Assembly: GCA_029210545.1 (NCBI GenBank)
Contig: JARGFV010000106.1
Coordinates: 1-8,216, forward strand
Length of the DNA stretch: 8,216 nt
Direction: 5' to 3'
Origin: a bacterium
Lineage (GTDB): Bacteria > BMS3Abin14
Shown here: positions 5,808 to 8,216 of the stretch, in pieces
Position numbering within the stretch: the stretch's first letter is position 1
Layout: each line of letters begins with the position of its first letter
Program-made: the position numbers and the translations under genes
The notes under the pieces: generated by a model
What the model saw: only the letters and a program-made list of their open reading frames with translations
Databases searched by the model: none
What the model was told of the DNA's origin: nothing

Positions 5808-6875
5808 ATGAGCAACAGCTATAAACTGACCCTGGTGCCCGGTGACGGTATCGGCAGGGAAATGATCCCGGAAGGGGTTCGGGTCCTCGACGCCCTGGCG
5901 GCGCAGCACGGTTTCAGCCTTAAGTACGAGGAGTTTCCCTACTCCTGCGATTACTACCGCGAGCACGGCCGCATGATGCCCGAGGACGGGATCGACCGAA
6001 TGTCCCAGTGCGACGCCATTTTCCTGGGCGCCGTGGGGTATCCCGGGGTGCTGGACCACGTGTCCTTGTGGGGGCTCCTGATCCCCATAAGGCGCAGTTT
6101 CCAGCAGTACATCAACATACGGCCGGTCCGTCTCTTTCCGGGGGTCGTATCACCCCTGGCCAACCGGACGGCAGAGGATATTGATTTTGTCGTTGTCCGT
6201 GAAAACAACGAAGGCGAATATTCCGAGATCGGCGGAAGGATCTTCTCCGGCACAGAAATGGAATCGGTAAGCCAGATCTCCGTATTTACCCGAATCGGCG
6301 TGGACAGGGTTTTGAGGTACGCCTTCGAACTGGCCCGCACCAGGCCCCGGAAGAAGCTCACATCCGCCACCAAATCCAACGGTATCGTCCACACCATGCC
6401 GTTCTGGGATGAGCGGTTTGCCGCAATGGGGTCCGAATACCCGGACGTTGAGACCGACCAGTTCCACATCGATATCCTCACAGCCCACTTTGTTCGCAAC
6501 CCCCACTGGTTCGACGTCGTTGTAGGCAGCAACCTCTTCGGCGATATCCTGAGCGACCTGGGCCCGGCAGTGGCAGGAAGCATCGGTATCGCACCTTCCG
6601 CCAATATCAACCCTGAGCGGGAGTACCCTTCCATGTTCGAACCTGTCCACGGTTCGGCTCCGGACATCGCGGGCATGGGGATCGCTAACCCCATAGCCAC
6701 CTTCTGGTCCATCGTCATGATGCTCGATTTCCTGGGGGAGAAGGAGGCAGGAGAGCGGTTGATGGAAGCCATGGAGACAGTGACCGGTGTGGGCCGGGTA
6801 ATGACTCCGGACCTGGGCGGGAAAGCCAGGACTGTGGACGTAACGGAAGCTGTGATAGCAGCCCTTGGAAACTGA
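5808..6875 (+). CDS. ttuC: Tartrate dehydrogenase / D-malate dehydrogenase (decarboxylating), NAD-dependent
   Basis: This 355-residue enzyme of the isocitrate/isopropylmalate dehydrogenase superfamily would act in the cytoplasm. Visible features: PGDGIGREM at 11-19, IRRSFQQYINIRPVRL at 94-109 with substrate-carboxylate arginines, RENNEGEYSEIGGR at 131-144 (the EGEYS-GGR form typical of the tartrate/D-malate branch, not the IPMDH form), catalytic Y138 and K189 (in TKSNG), metal ligands D222, D246 and D250, and HGSAPDIAG at 281-289, where D286 is the usual mark of NAD rather than NADP use. Characterised relatives oxidise L-tartrate to oxaloglycolate, convert meso-tartrate to D-glycerate plus CO2, and oxidatively decarboxylate D-malate to pyruvate. 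Which substrate matters here cannot be read from sequence; tctCAB upstream and the tartrate dehydratase downstream favour tartrate. The ATG at 5808 follows AAAGGAAG. Start and length are normal. Confidence 0.88.
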   Translation: MSNSYKLTLVPGDGIGREMIPEGVRVLDALAAQHGFSLKYEEFPYSCDYYREHGRMMPEDGIDRMSQCDAIFLGAVGYPGVLDHVSLWGLLIPIRRSFQQYINIRPVRLFPGVVSPLANRTAEDIDFVVVRENNEGEYSEIGGRIFSGTEMESVSQISVFTRIGVDRVLRYAFELARTRPRKKLTSATKSNGIVHTMPFWDERFAAMGSEYPDVETDQFHIDILTAHFVRNPHWFDVVVGSNLFGDILSDLGPAVAGSIGIAPSANINPEREYPSMFEPVHGSAPDIAGMGIANPIATFWSIVMMLDFLGEKEAGERLMEAMETVTGVGRVMTPDLGGKARTVDVTEAVIAALGN

Positions 6876-6932
6876 TCACTCGAAAAACCAGCAGGGGCAG
6901 GGAGGTTGAGCCGTCTGTAGGGGAGGGAACTG

Positions 6933-8114
6933 ATGAAGATCGTCGACATCCAGGAACGAACCGCCTCCATTGCCTCGAGCATCCGGAACGCCTATATAGA
7001 TTTCAGCAAGATGACGGTCTCGGTGGTGGCCCTGGTCACTGATGTCGTGCGTGACGGCAGACCGGTGGTGGGATACGGTTTTAACTCCAATGGGCGCTAT
7101 GCCCAGGGCAGCCTGCTCCGGGAGCGGTTCATTCCGCGGGTGCTCGAGGCCGATCCCGCGACCTACGTTTCCGAATCCCAGGGCAACCTCGATCCTTTCC
7201 GGCTGTGGGACCTCATGATGACCAACGAAAAACCCGGAGGCCACGGCGAGCGTTCCGTGGCCGTGGGCGTTATCGACATGGCGATCTGGGACGCGGCGGC
7301 CAAGATCGAGGGAAAGCCCCTTTATCGGCTGCTCGCCGAACGGTACAACGAAGGAAGGGCCGACGACCATGTCTTCGTCTACGCCGCTGGGGGGTATTAC
7401 TATCCCGGCAAGGAAACCGGGGAACTCAGGGACGAGATGAGCCGCTACCTGGATGGTGGATACAGCGTGGTGAAGATGAAGATCGGTGGAGCACCAATGT
7501 CGGATGATCTTCGCAGGATTGAAGCGGTCCTGAAAATGGTTTCCGAGGGAGAGCGGCTTGCTGTTGACGCCAACGGACGGTTCAACCTGGAAGCAGCGGT
7601 AGAGTATGGCGACGCCCTGACACCGTACGGCCTGCGCTGGTACGAGGAGCCGGGTGACCCTCTGGACTACCAGCTACATGCGGATCTCGCGGAGCAATAC
7701 AATGGCCCCCTCGCCACCGGTGAGAACCTTTTTTCCATGCAGGACGCTCGGAACCTTCTCCGTCACGCGGGACTCCGCCCCGACCGGGATATCCTCCAGA
7801 TGGACCCGGTGCTCTCCTACGGGCTCGTGGAGTACCTGAGGATGATCGAGATGATCGAGCAGATGGGTTGGTCACGCCGCCGGTGCATTCCCCACGGGGG
7901 GCACCAGTTCGCTCTCAATATCGCGGCTGGCCTTGGGCTGGGCGGCAACGAATCCTACCCCGAGGTGTTCGCGCCCTTCGGGGGTTTTGCGGACGATACG
8001 CCGGTGGAGGGGGGAATGGTGGGTCTGCCCGATCTCCCGGGAGTCGGTTTCGAGGCCAAGTCCGACCTGATGAACCTTATCCGTAACCTTTTCGACAGAC
8101 GGTTCTGTGAGTAA
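6933..8114 (+). CDS. tarD: Enolase-superfamily acid-sugar dehydratase, probable D(-)-tartrate dehydratase (EC 4.2.1.81)
   Basis: This 393-residue protein belongs to the mandelate racemase subgroup: a capping domain (about 1-125 plus the C-terminus) and a TIM-barrel. Active-site residues are all present: KMK at 181-183 with base K183, Mg2+ ligands D212 (VDANG), E238 (WYEEP) and E264 (TGEN), and the H321/D291 dyad (IPHGGH and MDP). From memory, Bradyrhizobium japonicum TarD uses K184, D213, E239, E265, H322 and D292, so every residue aligns with a constant one-residue offset; length is also close. That enzyme converts D-tartrate to oxaloacetate by anti-elimination of water. The capping-loop stretch NEKPGGHGERSVAVG at 98-112 probably contributes to substrate selection. 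The ATG at 6933 follows AGGGGAGGG, 57 bases after the dehydrogenase. The gene ends with two in-frame TAA codons. It closes the operon. Another acid sugar as substrate remains possible. Confidence 0.87.
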   Translation: MKIVDIQERTASIASSIRNAYIDFSKMTVSVVALVTDVVRDGRPVVGYGFNSNGRYAQGSLLRERFIPRVLEADPATYVSESQGNLDPFRLWDLMMTNEKPGGHGERSVAVGVIDMAIWDAAAKIEGKPLYRLLAERYNEGRADDHVFVYAAGGYYYPGKETGELRDEMSRYLDGGYSVVKMKIGGAPMSDDLRRIEAVLKMVSEGERLAVDANGRFNLEAAVEYGDALTPYGLRWYEEPGDPLDYQLHADLAEQYNGPLATGENLFSMQDARNLLRHAGLRPDRDILQMDPVLSYGLVEYLRMIEMIEQMGWSRRRCIPHGGHQFALNIAAGLGLGGNESYPEVFAPFGGFADDTPVEGGMVGLPDLPGVGFEAKSDLMNLIRNLFDRRFCE

Positions 8115-8132
8115 TAAACCGTGGACTGAAGT

Positions 8133-8158
8133 TTGATGGCTTCGCAAAAAGTCATCAA
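8133..8158. repeat. Right copy of dispersed hairpin element
   Basis: TTGATGGCTT at 8133-8142 and AAGTCATCAA at 8149-8158 pair over 10 positions, with one G/T wobble, around the 6-base loop cgcaaa. Positions 8133-8150 match the reverse complement of 1-18 with one difference. The hairpin begins 18 bases after the last stop codon. It lacks a T-run on either strand, so it is not a classical intrinsic terminator, although it could protect the 3' end of the operon transcript. Confidence 0.65.
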
Positions 8159-8159
8159 C

Positions 8160-8177
8160 GCGCCCCGCGCGGGGCGC
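8160..8177. repeat. Perfect GC palindrome
   Basis: GCGCCCCGCGCGGGGCGC is an 18-base perfect palindrome composed only of G and C. It starts 2 bases after the preceding hairpin element. In RNA it would form a 7-base-pair GC stem with a tight 4-base loop. No T-tract follows. It appears to be the middle module of a three-hairpin intergenic block. Confidence 0.6.
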
Positions 8178-8179
8178 CC

Positions 8180-8212
8180 AAATCAATGACTCACCCCGTA
8201 AGTCATTGATTT
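8180..8212. terminator. Perfect 12-base inverted repeat, possible bidirectional terminator
   Basis: AAATCAATGACT at 8180-8191 and AGTCATTGATTT at 8201-8212 are perfect reverse complements around a 9-base loop, caccccgta. The stem is closed by AAA and TTT, giving a short T-stretch on both strands, which is a weak bidirectional terminator pattern. It may equally be the third module of a compound intergenic repeat. The window ends 4 bases later, so what follows cannot be assessed. Confidence 0.5.
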
Positions 8213-8216
8213 GTAA

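Noticed and set aside
5954-6982. 342-codon open frame on the minus strand opposite the dehydrogenase gene
   Set aside because: It is fully antisense to a well-conserved enzyme gene, has low-complexity Ser/Arg/Pro-rich content and no recognisable domain; such long shadows are expected in GC-rich coding DNA.
8133-8216. CRISPR array or attachment site at the right end
   Set aside because: The three hairpins are different sequences rather than regularly spaced copies of one repeat, and no cas gene, integrase or tRNA end is present.

Overview
The window looks like a GC-rich proteobacterial or Desulfobacterota-type chromosome. This rests on high-GC coding sequence, sigma54 control by a PrpR-like activator, and hairpin-forming intergenic elements of a kind I associate with deltaproteobacterial genomes. 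The taxonomic guess is inference, not proof. All seven genes are on the + strand and none is broken. I see no RNA gene, CRISPR array, transposase or integrase.

Layout. 1-182 is an AT-richer intergenic leader with a candidate sigma70 promoter, two small inverted repeats and, at its very edge, a partial copy of a hairpin element. 183-608 encodes a small PPC/DUF296 protein. 676-2544 encodes a sigma54 enhancer-binding activator with PrpR_N, PAS, AAA+ and Fis-type HTH regions. 2545-2760 is the control region: a cluster of TGCAAC half-sites directly after the activator stop codon, a consensus -24/-12 sigma54 promoter, and a leader with a palindrome touching the ribosome binding site. 2761-8114 is one operon: tctC, tctA, tctB (a tripartite tricarboxylate transporter), then a tartrate/D-malate dehydrogenase and a D-tartrate dehydratase-like enolase-superfamily enzyme. 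8115-8216 holds three consecutive hairpins, the first being the second copy of the element at the left edge.

Working model (inference from gene content): a tartrate-like dicarboxylate is captured in the periplasm by TctC and imported by TctAB. D-tartrate is dehydrated to oxaloacetate. Meso- or L-tartrate, or D-malate, is oxidised by the NAD-dependent dehydrogenase. The one-component activator would sense substrate or product, bind the TGCAAC sites and activate sigma54 RNA polymerase at the promoter before tctC. The PPC/DUF296 gene is probably co-transcribed with the activator; its role is unknown. The most distinctive points are the sigma54/PrpR-type wiring of a TctCAB transporter, enzymes for more than one tartrate stereoisomer in one operon, and matching inverted hairpin elements at both ends of the locus.
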